A stretch of DNA of 64,000 nucleotides from assembly GCF_000931465.1 (NCBI RefSeq), contig NZ_CP010892.1, positions 1-64,000 of the forward strand, written 5' to 3'. The stretch comes from Pseudomonas sp. MRSN 12121 (GTDB lineage Bacteria; Pseudomonadota; Gammaproteobacteria; Pseudomonadales; Pseudomonadaceae). Shown here piece after piece: positions 10,319 through 19,279 of the stretch. The notes under the pieces were generated by a model. The model was not told the DNA's origin, made no database searches, and was given only the letters and a program-made list of their open reading frames with translations. Positions within the stretch are counted from its first letter, which is position 1. Each line of letters starts with the position of its first letter. The position numbers and the translations under genes are program-made.

Positions 10319-12649
10319 ATGCGCGGCGGATCGTCGGTGAGGCGCTGGCGCCGACCCGATGGCCGGGAGCCGACGCAAGCCCAGCGACTGTTTGGCGGCC
10401 TGGTACGGGAATGGGCCTGGGTCAGCCTGCTCCTGCTGCCGTTGACCGCCCTGCTGGCGCTGAGCCACGGCCTGGCGCTGAACAACCTGCTGTACGACAA
10501 CCTGCGCCGGCTCAGCCCGGTACCGGTCGATTCGCGCCTGCTGATGATCACCATCGACGACTACAGCCTGCAGCAGCTGGGGAAGTGGCCCTGGCCTCGC
10601 ACCCTGCATGCCGATCTGCTGGACCGGTTGGCGGCAGCCAAGGTCCAGGGAGTGCTGTTCGATGTGATCTTCAGCGAACCTGACAGTGTTCCCGGCAACG
10701 ACCAGCGCCTGGCCCAGGCGCTCTGCCAGGGAGGGAATGTGTTCCTGCCGCTGCTGCGCGAGAGTGTGGCGCGTTACGGCCAGCCATTGGGCGAGATCGA
10801 ACCGGTGCCGGCGCTGAACCAGTGCGCCAGGGCCATCGGGCACATCAATGCCGAAGCCGACGCCGACGGCACTGTGCGCAGCGTCTATCTGCGCGAAGGT
10901 CCGCCGCAGGCACCCAAGGCGCAATTGGCCTGGCTGCTTTATCAACAGGCGCATCCGGCCGGTACCCAACTGACGATGCCGGGCTCGGACGAGGCGCAGC
11001 TCGCCCAGGGCTGGCTGCGCAGCAACCAGATACGCATCCCCTTCATCAGCCCTCATGCCGGATTCCCCAGCGTTCCCTATGTCAGCGTGTTGCGCGGTGA
11101 AGTCCCCGAGCAGCTCTTGCGCGATCGGCTGATCCTGATCGGCACCACCGCGCCCGGCCTTGGCGACCGTTATGTCACGCCGCAATCGGCGACTGTCGGC
11201 ACCACCCCGGGCATCGAGATCCAGGCCAACTTGCTCAACGGCCTGTTGCAGCAGCGCACCATAGTCGCCCTGGGCCCATGGCCGACGGCGGCGTTGTCGG
11301 TGCTGTTGGTGGCGACCCTGCTGGGCTTGCTGCTGGTGCGGCCGCGGCATGCGTTATGGCTGACCCTGGGCTGCATGCTCGTGGCCCTGTTCGGTTCGGC
11401 CGGGCTGTTGCGGCTGGGCCTGTGGTGGCCACCGGTGGCCAGCCTGCTGGGAATGCTGCTGGCCTACCTGATCTGGAACTGGCGGCGCCTGAGCGTGATC
11501 CTGGCCTACTTCGGCTGGGAACTGGCCCGCCTGGACAGCGAACCCAAGGTATTGCCCGAGCGCCGCCGTACCCAGGCCCCCGTCGGGGATGTGCTGCAAG
11601 GACAGATCGTGGCGTTGGAACAGGCCCTGAGCCGTACCCGCGATACCCGCCGCTTCATTGCCGACGGCCTGGAATACCTGCCGGTCGCCACCCTGATCAG
11701 CGATCCGGAGGGACGCGTGCTGCTGGCCAACCGCAACGCTCGCGACGTGTTTGGCAATGCCTTGATCGGCACGGACATGATCCAGCAACTGGCCGAGCTC
11801 GGTTACCCCGGTTTGCAGGATGGGCCGTGCCCTGCCCTGTCCCAGTTGCAGCCCCTGGAGTTTCGCGACGTCGAGCAGCGCAGCCTGCGCGTGGACCTGG
11901 CCCCCCTCTTGCCGATCGACAGCGAAACCCCGATCGGTTGGCTGTTGAGCCTGACCGACCTGAGCCTGGAACGGGATGCCGAACAGCAGCGGGCAACCCT
12001 GTTGCGCTTCCTGTCCCATGATCTGCGCGCGCCGCATTCGGCGATCCTGGCCCTGCTCGATGTACAGCGCCATCAGGAGGTGGGAGACCCGCGGATCTAC
12101 AGCCAGATCGAATTGCAGGTGCGTCGCACCCTGGGGCTCACCGAAGCCTTTGTGCAACTGGCCAAGGCCGAGTCCGAGGCGTACCAGTTCCAGCCGAGCA
12201 TGTTCGCCATGCTGGTGCTGGATGCCTTCGACCAGGCCATGACTATCGCCCAGCTGAAAAACATCCAGCTGGTGCACGACCTCGACGACGAGGAAGAAGG
12301 GATGGTCCTGGCCGATCAGTCGCTGCTGACCCGGGCCTTGTTCAACCTGTTGGAGAACGCCATCAAGTACAGCCCCGCGGGGTCGACCGTGCGGGTCCAG
12401 GTGGCTTGTGCGCAAGGCTGGCTGACCTGCGATATCACTGACCAGGGCAAGGGCATCGCGGCCGAGGATCTGCCGCAGTTGTTCGTGCAGTACCAGCGTT
12501 TTGCCTCGGCCCAGGGCAGCGAAGGCCTGGGGCTGGGCTTGTCGATGGTCAAGGCCGTGGTGGACCGGCATGAGGGGCGGATTCTCTGCCGCAGCATAGT
12601 CGGCCAGGGGACGACGTTCAGCCTGCAGTTGCCCTTGTTCACGGAGTGA
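10319..12649 (+). CDS. CHASE2-domain sensor histidine kinase
   Basis: This is a membrane sensor of 776 residues. In order: an N-terminal transmembrane helix (about 33-53), an extracytoplasmic CHASE2 domain (about 60-330, with ITIDDYSL and VLFDVIFSEPD), three closely spaced membrane helices (about 335-400), a PAS-like region (about 450-550), a HisKA domain with phospho-acceptor H567 in FLSHDLRAP, and an ATPase domain with N-box NLLENAIK from 676, DQGKGI and G-box GLGLGLS. It begins directly after the fecR stop codon. The nearby OmpR-type regulator (6903-7622) is the obvious candidate partner. The CHASE2 ligand is unknown. A terminator follows at once. Confidence 0.92.
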   Translation: MRGGSSVRRWRRPDGREPTQAQRLFGGLVREWAWVSLLLLPLTALLALSHGLALNNLLYDNLRRLSPVPVDSRLLMITIDDYSLQQLGKWPWPRTLHADLLDRLAAAKVQGVLFDVIFSEPDSVPGNDQRLAQALCQGGNVFLPLLRESVARYGQPLGEIEPVPALNQCARAIGHINAEADADGTVRSVYLREGPPQAPKAQLAWLLYQQAHPAGTQLTMPGSDEAQLAQGWLRSNQIRIPFISPHAGFPSVPYVSVLRGEVPEQLLRDRLILIGTTAPGLGDRYVTPQSATVGTTPGIEIQANLLNGLLQQRTIVALGPWPTAALSVLLVATLLGLLLVRPRHALWLTLGCMLVALFGSAGLLRLGLWWPPVASLLGMLLAYLIWNWRRLSVILAYFGWELARLDSEPKVLPERRRTQAPVGDVLQGQIVALEQALSRTRDTRRFIADGLEYLPVATLISDPEGRVLLANRNARDVFGNALIGTDMIQQLAELGYPGLQDGPCPALSQLQPLEFRDVEQRSLRVDLAPLLPIDSETPIGWLLSLTDLSLERDAEQQRATLLRFLSHDLRAPHSAILALLDVQRHQEVGDPRIYSQIELQVRRTLGLTEAFVQLAKAESEAYQFQPSMFAMLVLDAFDQAMTIAQLKNIQLVHDLDDEEEGMVLADQSLLTRALFNLLENAIKYSPAGSTVRVQVACAQGWLTCDITDQGKGIAAEDLPQLFVQYQRFASAQGSEGLGLGLSMVKAVVDRHEGRILCRSIVGQGTTFSLQLPLFTE

Positions 12650-12658
12650 ACGACAGGC

Positions 12659-12692
12659 AAAAAAATACCGGCCGCAAGGGCCGGTATTTTTT
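12659..12692 (+). terminator. Rho-independent terminator after the CHASE2 kinase gene
   Basis: The stem ATACCGGCC/GGCCGGTAT around GCAAG is flanked by A and T runs on its left and right sides, so it can also work leftwards. It closes the inserted two-component block. Confidence 0.92.
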
Positions 12693-12803
12693 GCTCGAAA
12701 AACTTATGCACGTTTTTCGCTCGTTTATGGCTTTACGAAATATGCATGAAAATCAGAGAGTTATGAATTGCATATAGCGTTTTTTGATTAAACCGTACAC
12801 AGG

Positions 12804-12812
12804 TTATCCACA
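12804..12812 (+). promoter_or_regulatory. Perfect DnaA box outside oriC
   Basis: TTATCCACA lies between the kinase terminator and the end of the acyltransferase gene. It is one of at least twelve perfect boxes outside the origin in the first 33 kb of the window. Confidence 0.5.
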
Positions 12813-12817
12813 GACGC

Positions 12818-13612
12818 TCAACCCGCCACTTTGTCTGGTGCGGCAGTGACCGGCGGCAGCGAACCCATGTCTCGCTGTGCCTGTTCGTTCCAGGCCGCGA
12901 CCCGGTCGTTGAGCTCGGCGATGGCCCGTGGTCCGGAGCCTTCGGCGTGCATCGGCGCACCGATCATCACGGTGATGGTCCCGGGGTGCCTGACCCAGCC
13001 ATTCTTCGGCCAGAACTTGCCGGCGTTGTGCGCCACCGGCAGCACCGGCAAGTCGGCGTTGACCGCCAGGGCGCTGCCGCTGCGGGAGAATTTGCCGATC
13101 TGGCCATGGGGCACCCGGGTGCCTTCCGGGAAGATCAGCACCCAGACGTTATCCTTGAGCAGCTCGTCGCCCTTGCTGGCCACTTGCTTGAGCGCGGCCT
13201 TGGGGTTGTCGCGGTCGATGGCGATCGGCCGCAGCATGGCCATGGCCCAGCCGAAGAACGGTACGTACAGCAGTTCACGCTTGAGCACCTGGCTCAAGGG
13301 TTCGAAATAGGCGGAGAGGAAGAACGTCTCCCAGGTGCTCTGGTGGTTCGAGACAATCACGCATGGCCGCTCGGGGATGTTTTCCGCACCCTGCACTTCC
13401 ACATCGATCTTGAGAAACACCTTGGTCAGCCACAACGCGCAGCGGCACCAGTAGACGTTGATAAAGCGATAACGCGCCTTGAACGGCAGGAAGGGCGCGA
13501 TAAAAAAGCTCAGGGAGCACCACAGCAAGGAACTGGTGCCCAGCAGCAGGTAAAAGAAGAAGGTTCTGATTGCCTGCAGGATCGACATAGCGGCGTTTAC
13601 CGTTGCGGGCAT
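12818..13612 (-). CDS. 1-acyl-sn-glycerol-3-phosphate acyltransferase (PlsC/LptA-like)
   Basis: This enzyme should acylate lysophosphatidic acid to phosphatidic acid in membrane lipid synthesis. The 264-residue protein has an N-terminal membrane helix (about 18-42), the catalytic block NHQSTWE (NHX4E, where most PlsC proteins have NHX4D), the substrate motif FPEGTR and a later LPVLPVAHN segment. The start at 13612 is chosen because AGAGG lies six bases upstream; an internal ATG at 13588 (giving MSILQAIRTFF, 256 residues) matches the usual length but lacks a ribosome site. It is the PAO1 PA0005 (lptA) position, followed leftwards by a DnaA box. Confidence 0.88.
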   Translation of the reverse strand: MPATVNAAMSILQAIRTFFFYLLLGTSSLLWCSLSFFIAPFLPFKARYRFINVYWCRCALWLTKVFLKIDVEVQGAENIPERPCVIVSNHQSTWETFFLSAYFEPLSQVLKRELLYVPFFGWAMAMLRPIAIDRDNPKAALKQVASKGDELLKDNVWVLIFPEGTRVPHGQIGKFSRSGSALAVNADLPVLPVAHNAGKFWPKNGWVRHPGTITVMIGAPMHAEGSGPRAIAELNDRVAAWNEQAQRDMGSLPPVTAAPDKVAG

Positions 13613-13670
13613 TGCCCGCCTCTAAAAAGCGCCCTCCCGAACAATCCCTGGCCAGGATGTCAGAAGAACT

Positions 13671-14210
13671 CTAATTGTGGATAAGTTCAGCGGCGACTGC
13701 CGCCAGGTCGTCAAAAATCAAGGTGCCTGCCGGTAGGGGTTTCCCCAGGGTCTTTTCGCCTTTCCCGGTCTTTACCAACACTGGCTGAGAGTCGACGGCT
13801 TTTGCGGCTTCCAGGTCACCGAGACTGTCGCCCACAAACCAACAACCCGCGAGATCCACCTGGTAGTGCCGGGCGATGGTCTGCAACATGCCGGGCTTGG
13901 GTTTGCGGCAGGCGCAACCTTCGTCCGGACCATGCGGGCAGTAAACGATGAGGCCGAGTTCGCCGCCCTGCTCGGCCACCAGCGCGCGCAGGCGCTGGTG
14001 CATGGCCTCGAGGGTGGCGACATCGTAGTAACCGCGAGCGATGCCCGACTGGTTGGTAGCGACCGCTACCGTCCAGCCGGCCTTGCTCAACTGCGCGATC
14101 GCCTCGACCGAGCCGGGGAGCGGAATCCACTCTTCCACCGATTTGATGTAAGCGTCGGAGTCGTGATTGATCACCCCGTCCCGATCGAGAATCAGCAGTT
14201 TCAACGTCAT
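13671..14210 (-). CDS. gmhB: D-glycero-beta-D-manno-heptose-1,7-bisphosphate 7-phosphatase
   Basis: GmhB removes the C7 phosphate in ADP-heptose synthesis for the lipopolysaccharide core. The 179-residue HAD-family protein has the nucleophile motif DRDGVIN (D9, D11), ATNQSGI, the zinc-binding cluster CPHGPDEGCACRKP typical of GmhB, and the GDSLGDLEAA motif near the C-terminus. Its ATG overlaps the glyS stop codon (TGATG), so it is translated as part of the glyQ-glyS-gmhB operon. The final codons contain a perfect DnaA box (13676-13684). Confidence 0.93.
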   Translation of the reverse strand: MTLKLLILDRDGVINHDSDAYIKSVEEWIPLPGSVEAIAQLSKAGWTVAVATNQSGIARGYYDVATLEAMHQRLRALVAEQGGELGLIVYCPHGPDEGCACRKPKPGMLQTIARHYQVDLAGCWFVGDSLGDLEAAKAVDSQPVLVKTGKGEKTLGKPLPAGTLIFDDLAAVAAELIHN

Positions 14211-16264
14211 CAGCTCAGTACGGAAATGTCGGCAATATTGAGGAACAGCCCGCGCAGGCGGGCCAACATGGCATAGCGGTTCTTGCGCACGTTGAGGTCC
14301 TCGGCATTGATCATCACGGCTTCGAAGAAGGCGTCGACCGGCTCGCGCAGGCTGGCCAGGCGCGCCAGCGCCTCGGCGTAGTCACGCTGGGCCATCAGAG
14401 GCTTGACGGCGTTTTCCGCTTTCACGATGGCCGAATTGAGAGAGAACTCCTTGGCGTCGGCGAACAGGCCCGGATCGACATCGGTGAAAATGGTCGGCTC
14501 GGCCTTGCTGATCAGGTTCGACACACGCTTGTTCACCGCCGCCAGCGCCTCGGCTTCCGGCAGCTTGCGGAAAGCCTGCACCGCCTGTACGCGCTGGTCG
14601 AAGTCCAGGGCGGAGCCCGGCTTCAGGGCACGGACCGACAGGTAGGTGGCGACATCCACGCCTTCGTCTTCGTAACGGGCACGCAGGCGGTCGAAGATGA
14701 ACTCCAGCACCTGGTCGGCCAGGCCGGCGCTCTTGACCTTGCTGCCGAACGCGCTGACGGCGAACGCCACGGCTTCGGTCAGGTCCAGGTCGAGCTGCTT
14801 GTCGATCAGGATGCGCAGCACGCCCAGGGCGGCACGACGCAGGGCGTACGGGTCCTTGCTGCCGGTTGGCAGCATGCCGATGCCGAAGATGCCGACCAGG
14901 GTATCGAGCTTGTCGGCGATGGCCACCGCGGCACCGGTAACGGTGCTGGGCAGTTCGGCGCCGGCGCCACGCGGCATGTACTGCTCGTTCAGCGCCAGGG
15001 CGACGTCTTCCGGCTCGCCGTCATTGAGGGCGTAGTAGTAGCCGGCGATGCCTTGCATTTCCGGGAACTCGCCGACCATTTCGGTGGCCAGGTCGCACTT
15101 CGACAGCAGGCCCGCGCGCGCGGCACGCTGGGCGTCGCCGCCGATGCGCGGGGCGATGAAGGCGGCCAGTTTCGACACGCGCTCGGCCTTGTCGTAGACG
15201 CTGCCCAGCTTCTCCTGGAACACCACGTTCTGCAGGCGCTGGTTGAAGTCTTCGAGCTTCTGCTTCTTGTCCTGCTTGAAGAAGAACTCGGCGTCGGTCA
15301 GGCGTGGGCGAACGACTTTCTCGTTACCCTCGATGATCTGGCGCGGGTCCTTGCTCTCGATGTTGGCCACGGTGATGAAGCGCGGCAGCAGCTTGCCGTC
15401 GACGTCCAGCAGGCAGAAGTACTTCTGGTTGTCCTGCATGGTGGTGATCAGGGCTTCCTGCGGCACTTCGAGGAAACGCTCCTCGAACGAGCACACCAGC
15501 GGCACTGGCCATTCCACCAGGGCGGTGACTTCGTCCAGCAGGTCGGCCGGCACGATGGCGGTGCCTTCCTGCTTGGTCGCCAGTTCTTCGGTGCGCTTGC
15601 TGATCAGCTCGCGACGCTCGGTGGCGTCGGCCAGCACGTAGGCGGCACGCAGGTCGGCCAGGTAGTTGGCCGGCGAGGTGATGCGCACGCTCTGCGGGTG
15701 ATGGAAGCGGTGGCCGCGGGAATCGCGACCGGCTTTCTGGGCGAGGATGGTGCAGTCGATGACTTCATCGCCCAGCAGCATCACCAGCCATTGGGTCGGA
15801 CGCACGAATTCTTCCTTGCGCGCGGCCCAGCGCATGCGTTTCGGAATCGGCAGGTCGTTCAGCGAGTCTTCGACGATGGTCGGCAACAGGCTGGCGGTCG
15901 GCTTGCCCTTGATGCTCTGGCTGTAGCGCAGCTTCGGCCCGCTCTGGTCGATTTCGCTCAGGTCCACGCCACATTTCTTGGCGAAACCCAGGGCGGCCTG
16001 GGTCGGGTTGCCTTCGGCATCGAAGGCGGCCTGGCGCGGCGGGCCGTCGAGGTTGATGCTGCGATCCGGTTGCTGGGTCGCCAGGCCGGTGATCATCACC
16101 GCCAGGCGGCGCGGCGCGGCATAGACATGCTTGGCCTCGAAGTTCAGGCCGGCGGCCTGCAGGCCTTTCTCGATACCGCCCAGGAAGGCTTCGGCCAGGG
16201 TGTTCAGGGCTTTGGGTGGCAGTTCTTCAGTGCCCAGTTCAACCAGAAAATCTTGCGCACTCAT
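14210..16264 (-). CDS. glyS: Glycyl-tRNA synthetase beta subunit
   Basis: With GlyQ this subunit forms the bacterial alpha2beta2 enzyme that charges tRNA-Gly. The 684-residue length and the opening [19 protein letters not shown] are typical; the C-terminal part holds the tRNA-contacting region. Its start overlaps the glyQ stop by four bases (ATGA), and its stop overlaps the gmhB start, giving a tight three-gene operon transcribed leftwards. Confidence 0.98.
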   Translation of the reverse strand: MSAQDFLVELGTEELPPKALNTLAEAFLGGIEKGLQAAGLNFEAKHVYAAPRRLAVMITGLATQQPDRSINLDGPPRQAAFDAEGNPTQAALGFAKKCGVDLSEIDQSGPKLRYSQSIKGKPTASLLPTIVEDSLNDLPIPKRMRWAARKEEFVRPTQWLVMLLGDEVIDCTILAQKAGRDSRGHRFHHPQSVRITSPANYLADLRAAYVLADATERRELISKRTEELATKQEGTAIVPADLLDEVTALVEWPVPLVCSFEERFLEVPQEALITTMQDNQKYFCLLDVDGKLLPRFITVANIESKDPRQIIEGNEKVVRPRLTDAEFFFKQDKKQKLEDFNQRLQNVVFQEKLGSVYDKAERVSKLAAFIAPRIGGDAQRAARAGLLSKCDLATEMVGEFPEMQGIAGYYYALNDGEPEDVALALNEQYMPRGAGAELPSTVTGAAVAIADKLDTLVGIFGIGMLPTGSKDPYALRRAALGVLRILIDKQLDLDLTEAVAFAVSAFGSKVKSAGLADQVLEFIFDRLRARYEDEGVDVATYLSVRALKPGSALDFDQRVQAVQAFRKLPEAEALAAVNKRVSNLISKAEPTIFTDVDPGLFADAKEFSLNSAIVKAENAVKPLMAQRDYAEALARLASLREPVDAFFEAVMINAEDLNVRKNRYAMLARLRGLFLNIADISVLS

Positions 16265-17223
16265 TGTGCCGCCTCCAACTTAGCCAACACTTCATCACGC
16301 AGGTCCGGGGTCGCCATCGGGAAGCCCAGCTTGGCGCGCGCCAGCAGATAGGCTTGCGCGACGGAACGCGCCAGGGTGCGCACACGCAGGATGTACTGCT
16401 GGCGCGCGGTCACGGAGATGGCGCGACGGGCATCCAGCAGGTTGAAAGTGTGCGAGGCCTTGAGGACCATTTCATAGCTCGGCAACGGCAGCGGCTGGTC
16501 CAGCTCGATCAGGCGCTTGGCTTCGCTTTCATAGAAATCGAACAGTTCGAACAGCTTCTCGACGTTGGCGTGTTCGAAGTTGTAGGTCGACTGCTCCACT
16601 TCGTTCTGGTGGAACACGTCGCCGTAAGTGACCTTGCCGAACGGGCCGTCGGCCCAGACCAGGTCGTACACCGAGTCCACGCCCTGCAGGTACATGGCCA
16701 GGCGTTCCAGGCCATAGGTGATCTCGCCGGTCACCGGGTAGCACTCGATGCCGCCCGCCTGCTGGAAGTAGGTGAACTGGGTCACTTCCATGCCATTGAG
16801 CCAGACTTCCCAGCCCAGGCCCCAGGCGCCGAGGGTCGGCGATTCCCAGTTGTCTTCGACGAAGCGGATGTCGTGCACCAGCGGGTCGAGGCCGACGTGC
16901 TTGAGCGAGCCCAGGTACAGTTCCTGGAAGTTCTCCGGGTTCGGCTTCAGGACCACCTGGAACTGGTAGTAGTGCTGCAGGCGGTTCGGGTTTTCGCCGT
17001 AGCGGCCGTCAGTCGGGCGACGACTGGGCTGCACATAAGCGGCGTTCCAGGTTTCCGGGCCGATGGCGCGCAGGAACGTGGCGGTATGGAAAGTGCCGGC
17101 GCCTACTTCCATATCGTAGGGCTGAAGTACCACACAACCTTGCTCGGCCCAGTATTGCTGGAGGGCGAGGATCAAGTCTTGGAAGGTACGCACGGCTGGC
17201 GTAGGCTGGCTCACGAAATTCAC
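16261..17223 (-). CDS. glyQ: Glycyl-tRNA synthetase alpha subunit
   Basis: This is the catalytic class II aminoacylation subunit of the tetrameric glycyl-tRNA synthetase. The 320-residue protein contains the family landmarks [31 protein letters not shown] and [17 protein letters not shown]. It is the first gene of the leftward glyQ-glyS-gmhB operon and is divergent from tag, with about 70 bp between the start codons that must hold promoters for both. Confidence 0.98.
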   Translation of the reverse strand: MNFVSQPTPAVRTFQDLILALQQYWAEQGCVVLQPYDMEVGAGTFHTATFLRAIGPETWNAAYVQPSRRPTDGRYGENPNRLQHYYQFQVVLKPNPENFQELYLGSLKHVGLDPLVHDIRFVEDNWESPTLGAWGLGWEVWLNGMEVTQFTYFQQAGGIECYPVTGEITYGLERLAMYLQGVDSVYDLVWADGPFGKVTYGDVFHQNEVEQSTYNFEHANVEKLFELFDFYESEAKRLIELDQPLPLPSYEMVLKASHTFNLLDARRAISVTARQQYILRVRTLARSVAQAYLLARAKLGFPMATPDLRDEVLAKLEAAQ

Positions 17224-17295
17224 CTGTTACTTGGGCTGCGATTTAAAGAGCGGGAGTATACCCGATTCAGTTGTGCGCACGCCCACTGGAGCCTT

Positions 17296-17853
17296 ATGCC
17301 ACGCTGCTTTTGGTGCAACGAAGATCCCCTGTACATGGCGTACCACGATCAGGAGTGGGGCGTGCCGCTGCGCGATGCACAGCGCTTGTTCGAGTTGTTA
17401 TTGCTCGAAGGGTTCCAGGCCGGCCTCTCCTGGATCACCGTCCTGAAGAAGCGCGAGCGTTATCGCCAGGTGCTGTTCGGCTTCGATGTGCAGCGGGTGG
17501 CGCAGATGAGCGACGCCGAAATCGATGAGTTGATGCTCGATCCGGGGATCATCCGCAATCGGCTGAAACTCGAGGCCGCCCGACGCAATGCCCAGGCCTG
17601 GATGGAGCTCGAAGACCCGGTGGCCTTTCTCTGGTCGTTCGTCGACGGGGTGCCCAGGATCAATCATTTCAAGGATCGCAGCGAGGTCCCGGCGGTGACT
17701 GCGCAAGCCGAGGCGATGAGCAAGGGGCTGAAAAAGGCCGGCTTCACCTTTGTCGGGCCGACCATCTGTTATGCGCTGATGCAGGCGTCGGGCATGGTCA
17801 TGGATCACACCCGCGACTGCGATCGCTACGCCATCCTCGCGAACGCCCGCTAG
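17296..17853 (+). CDS. tag: DNA-3-methyladenine glycosylase I
   Basis: Tag removes 3-methyladenine from alkylated DNA, starting base-excision repair. The 185-residue protein keeps the zinc-snap residues C4, H17, H171 and C175 and the active-site E38 in LLLEGFQAGLSW. The reading frame is open for 360 codons upstream through the glyQ region, but ATG 17296 with GGAG five bases before it gives the standard start MPRCFWCNEDP. It is transcribed away from glyQ and followed by the lipid A acyltransferase gene. Confidence 0.96.
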   Translation: MPRCFWCNEDPLYMAYHDQEWGVPLRDAQRLFELLLLEGFQAGLSWITVLKKRERYRQVLFGFDVQRVAQMSDAEIDELMLDPGIIRNRLKLEAARRNAQAWMELEDPVAFLWSFVDGVPRINHFKDRSEVPAVTAQAEAMSKGLKKAGFTFVGPTICYALMQASGMVMDHTRDCDRYAILANAR

Positions 17854-17902
17854 AATAGCCGCCTTGCGACGAGGTTCATGACCCGGATATCAGGAGTCAC
17901 CT

Positions 17903-18790
17903 GTGGAAAAGTTTAAAGGCGCCCTGCTGGTAGGCGCTCTGCGATTGTTCGCCCTGCTGCCCTGGCGCGCGGTGCAGGCAGTCGGTTCGGCCATCGGCTG
18001 GATCATGTGGAAGACCCCCAACCGGTCCCGCGACGTGGTGCGGATCAACCTGGCCAAATGCTTTCCGCAGATGGATGCCGCCGAACGCGAGCGTTTAGTC
18101 GGACAGAGCCTGAAAGATATCGGCAAGTCCCTGACCGAGAGCGCCTGCGCCTGGATCTGGCCGGCCGAGCGCTCCATCGCCCTGGTGCGTGAAGTCCAGG
18201 GTCTGGAAGTGCTGCAAGAGGCCCTGGCCTCGGGCAAGGGCGTGGTCGGCATCACCAGCCACCTGGGTAACTGGGAAGTGCTCAACCACTTCTATTGCAG
18301 CCAGTGCAAACCGATCATTTTCTACCGCCCGCCGAAGCTCAAGGCGGTGGACGACCTGTTGCAGAAGCAGCGGGTCCAACTGGGCAACCGCGTGGCGCCG
18401 TCCACCAAGGAAGGCATCCTCAGCGTCATCAAGGAAGTGCGCAAGGGTGGTGCGGTGGGCATTCCCGCCGACCCGGAACCGGCCGAATCCGCTGGGATCT
18501 TCGTGCCCTTCTTCGCCACTAAGGCGCTGACCAGCAAGTTCGTGCCGAACATGCTGGCCGGCGGCAAGGCGGTCGGGGTGTTCCTGCATGCGCTGCGCCT
18601 GCCGGACGGTTCGGGCTACAAGGTGATCCTGGAAGCCGCACCCGAGGCGATGTACAGCACCGATACCGAAACCTCCTGCGCGGCGATGAGCCAGGTGGTG
18701 GAGCGCTATGTCGGGGCCTATCCGAGCCAGTACATGTGGAGCATGAAACGCTTCAAGAAACGTCCGCCCGGCGAAGAGCGCTGGTACTGA
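17903..18790 (+). CDS. Lipid A biosynthesis lauroyl-type acyltransferase (LpxL/HtrB family)
   Basis: This inner-membrane enzyme adds a secondary acyl chain to lipid A. The 295-residue protein has an N-terminal hydrophobic helix, the catalytic HX4E block HLGNWE at 120-125, FYRPPK and a C-terminal region ending MKRFKKRPPGEERWY, all typical of the HtrB/LpxL family. GTG 17903 is the start, with AGGAG six bases upstream. The position matches PAO1 PA0011, reported as a lipid A lauroyltransferase; which hydroxyl it uses cannot be read from sequence. Confidence 0.92.
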   Translation: MEKFKGALLVGALRLFALLPWRAVQAVGSAIGWIMWKTPNRSRDVVRINLAKCFPQMDAAERERLVGQSLKDIGKSLTESACAWIWPAERSIALVREVQGLEVLQEALASGKGVVGITSHLGNWEVLNHFYCSQCKPIIFYRPPKLKAVDDLLQKQRVQLGNRVAPSTKEGILSVIKEVRKGGAVGIPADPEPAESAGIFVPFFATKALTSKFVPNMLAGGKAVGVFLHALRLPDGSGYKVILEAAPEAMYSTDTETSCAAMSQVVERYVGAYPSQYMWSMKRFKKRPPGEERWY

Positions 18791-18804
18791 CCCGCCTGGC
18801 ACGA

Positions 18805-18840
18805 TCTGTGGATAACCAAGGGTCCAAGGTTATCCACAGA
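18805..18840. promoter_or_regulatory. Inverted pair of perfect DnaA boxes (13-bp inverted repeat)
   Basis: TCTGTGGATAACC at 18805-18817 and its exact complement at 18828-18840 flank a 10-bp spacer. Each arm contains a perfect DnaA box (18807-18815 and 18830-18838). It lies between the lipid A acyltransferase stop and the PilZ start. The hairpin lacks a T run, so it is a poor intrinsic terminator; a DnaA-binding site or PilZ-gene operator is more likely. Confidence 0.6.
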
Positions 18841-18865
18841 GCCTGAAGCAGAGCACGACCTATCT

Positions 18866-19105
18866 ATGCCCGATTCGCGCCAATCCCTGAGGATCAAGAT
18901 CCAGCATGACAGTTTCGGCGAATGCCTGGGGCAGACGCGCAACCTGTCCGCCAGCGGGGTCTATGTCAGGCACCCGATGCTGGCGGCGCTGCCCAAGGGC
19001 GCGGTGGTCTACGGCCAGGTGCAAGGCCTGCCGATGAACGCGCCGCGAGTGAAGATGGAAGTGGTGCAGGTGGATGCCGAGGGGATCGGCCTGCGTTATC
19101 TCTGA
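18866..19105 (+). CDS. PilZ-domain protein, putative c-di-GMP receptor
   Basis: PilZ proteins bind the second messenger cyclic di-GMP. This 79-residue single-domain protein has both binding motifs: RXXXR as RQSLR at residues 5-9 and (D/N)XSXXG as NLSASG at about 26-31, followed by the beta-barrel pattern GVYVRHP and GIGLRYL. It starts at ATG 18866, 26 bp after a pair of DnaA boxes in opposite orientation. It is the PAO1 PA0012 position. The partner or pathway it controls is not visible here. Confidence 0.88.
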   Translation: MPDSRQSLRIKIQHDSFGECLGQTRNLSASGVYVRHPMLAALPKGAVVYGQVQGLPMNAPRVKMEVVQVDAEGIGLRYL

Positions 19106-19133
19106 TCCCGACTCCGACTCCGACCCCGATCCT

Positions 19134-19277
19134 GTAGCCGCTGCCGAGCGGGCGAGGCTGCGATCGACCGCGAAGCGGTCGTAAACCAGGCGCCGCAATC
19201 TGCCAGATAATCCTGGCGTGCAGGTCCAGCGAGGATTGCGTCCTCGTACGCAGCCTCGCCCGCTCGGCAGCAGCTAC
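19134..19277. repeat. Long inverted repeat of a second REP family
   Basis: A 29-bp arm at 19134-19162 (beginning GTAGCCGCTGCCGAGCGGGC) pairs with 19249-19277 with one mismatch. Smaller hairpins lie inside, for example CGACCGC-GAA-GCGGTCG at 19166-19182. The arm sequence differs from the GTAGGAGCG family elsewhere in the window. It separates the converging PilZ and TPR genes and is preceded by a short CCGACT/CCGACC tandem run at about 19108-19130. Confidence 0.8.
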
Positions 19278-19279
19278 GA

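Noticed and set aside
9293..11350. Open frame of about 685 codons on the minus strand opposite fecR and the kinase gene
   Set aside because: Shadow of two recognised genes, rich in Gln and Arg, with no family features.
16216..17295. Long upstream extension of tag
   Set aside because: The extension runs antisense through glyQ; zinc-snap residues C4 and H17 fall in place only if the start is ATG 17296.
18805..18840. Intrinsic terminator after the lipid A acyltransferase gene
   Set aside because: The stem is strong but there is no T run on either side, and both arms are exact DnaA boxes.
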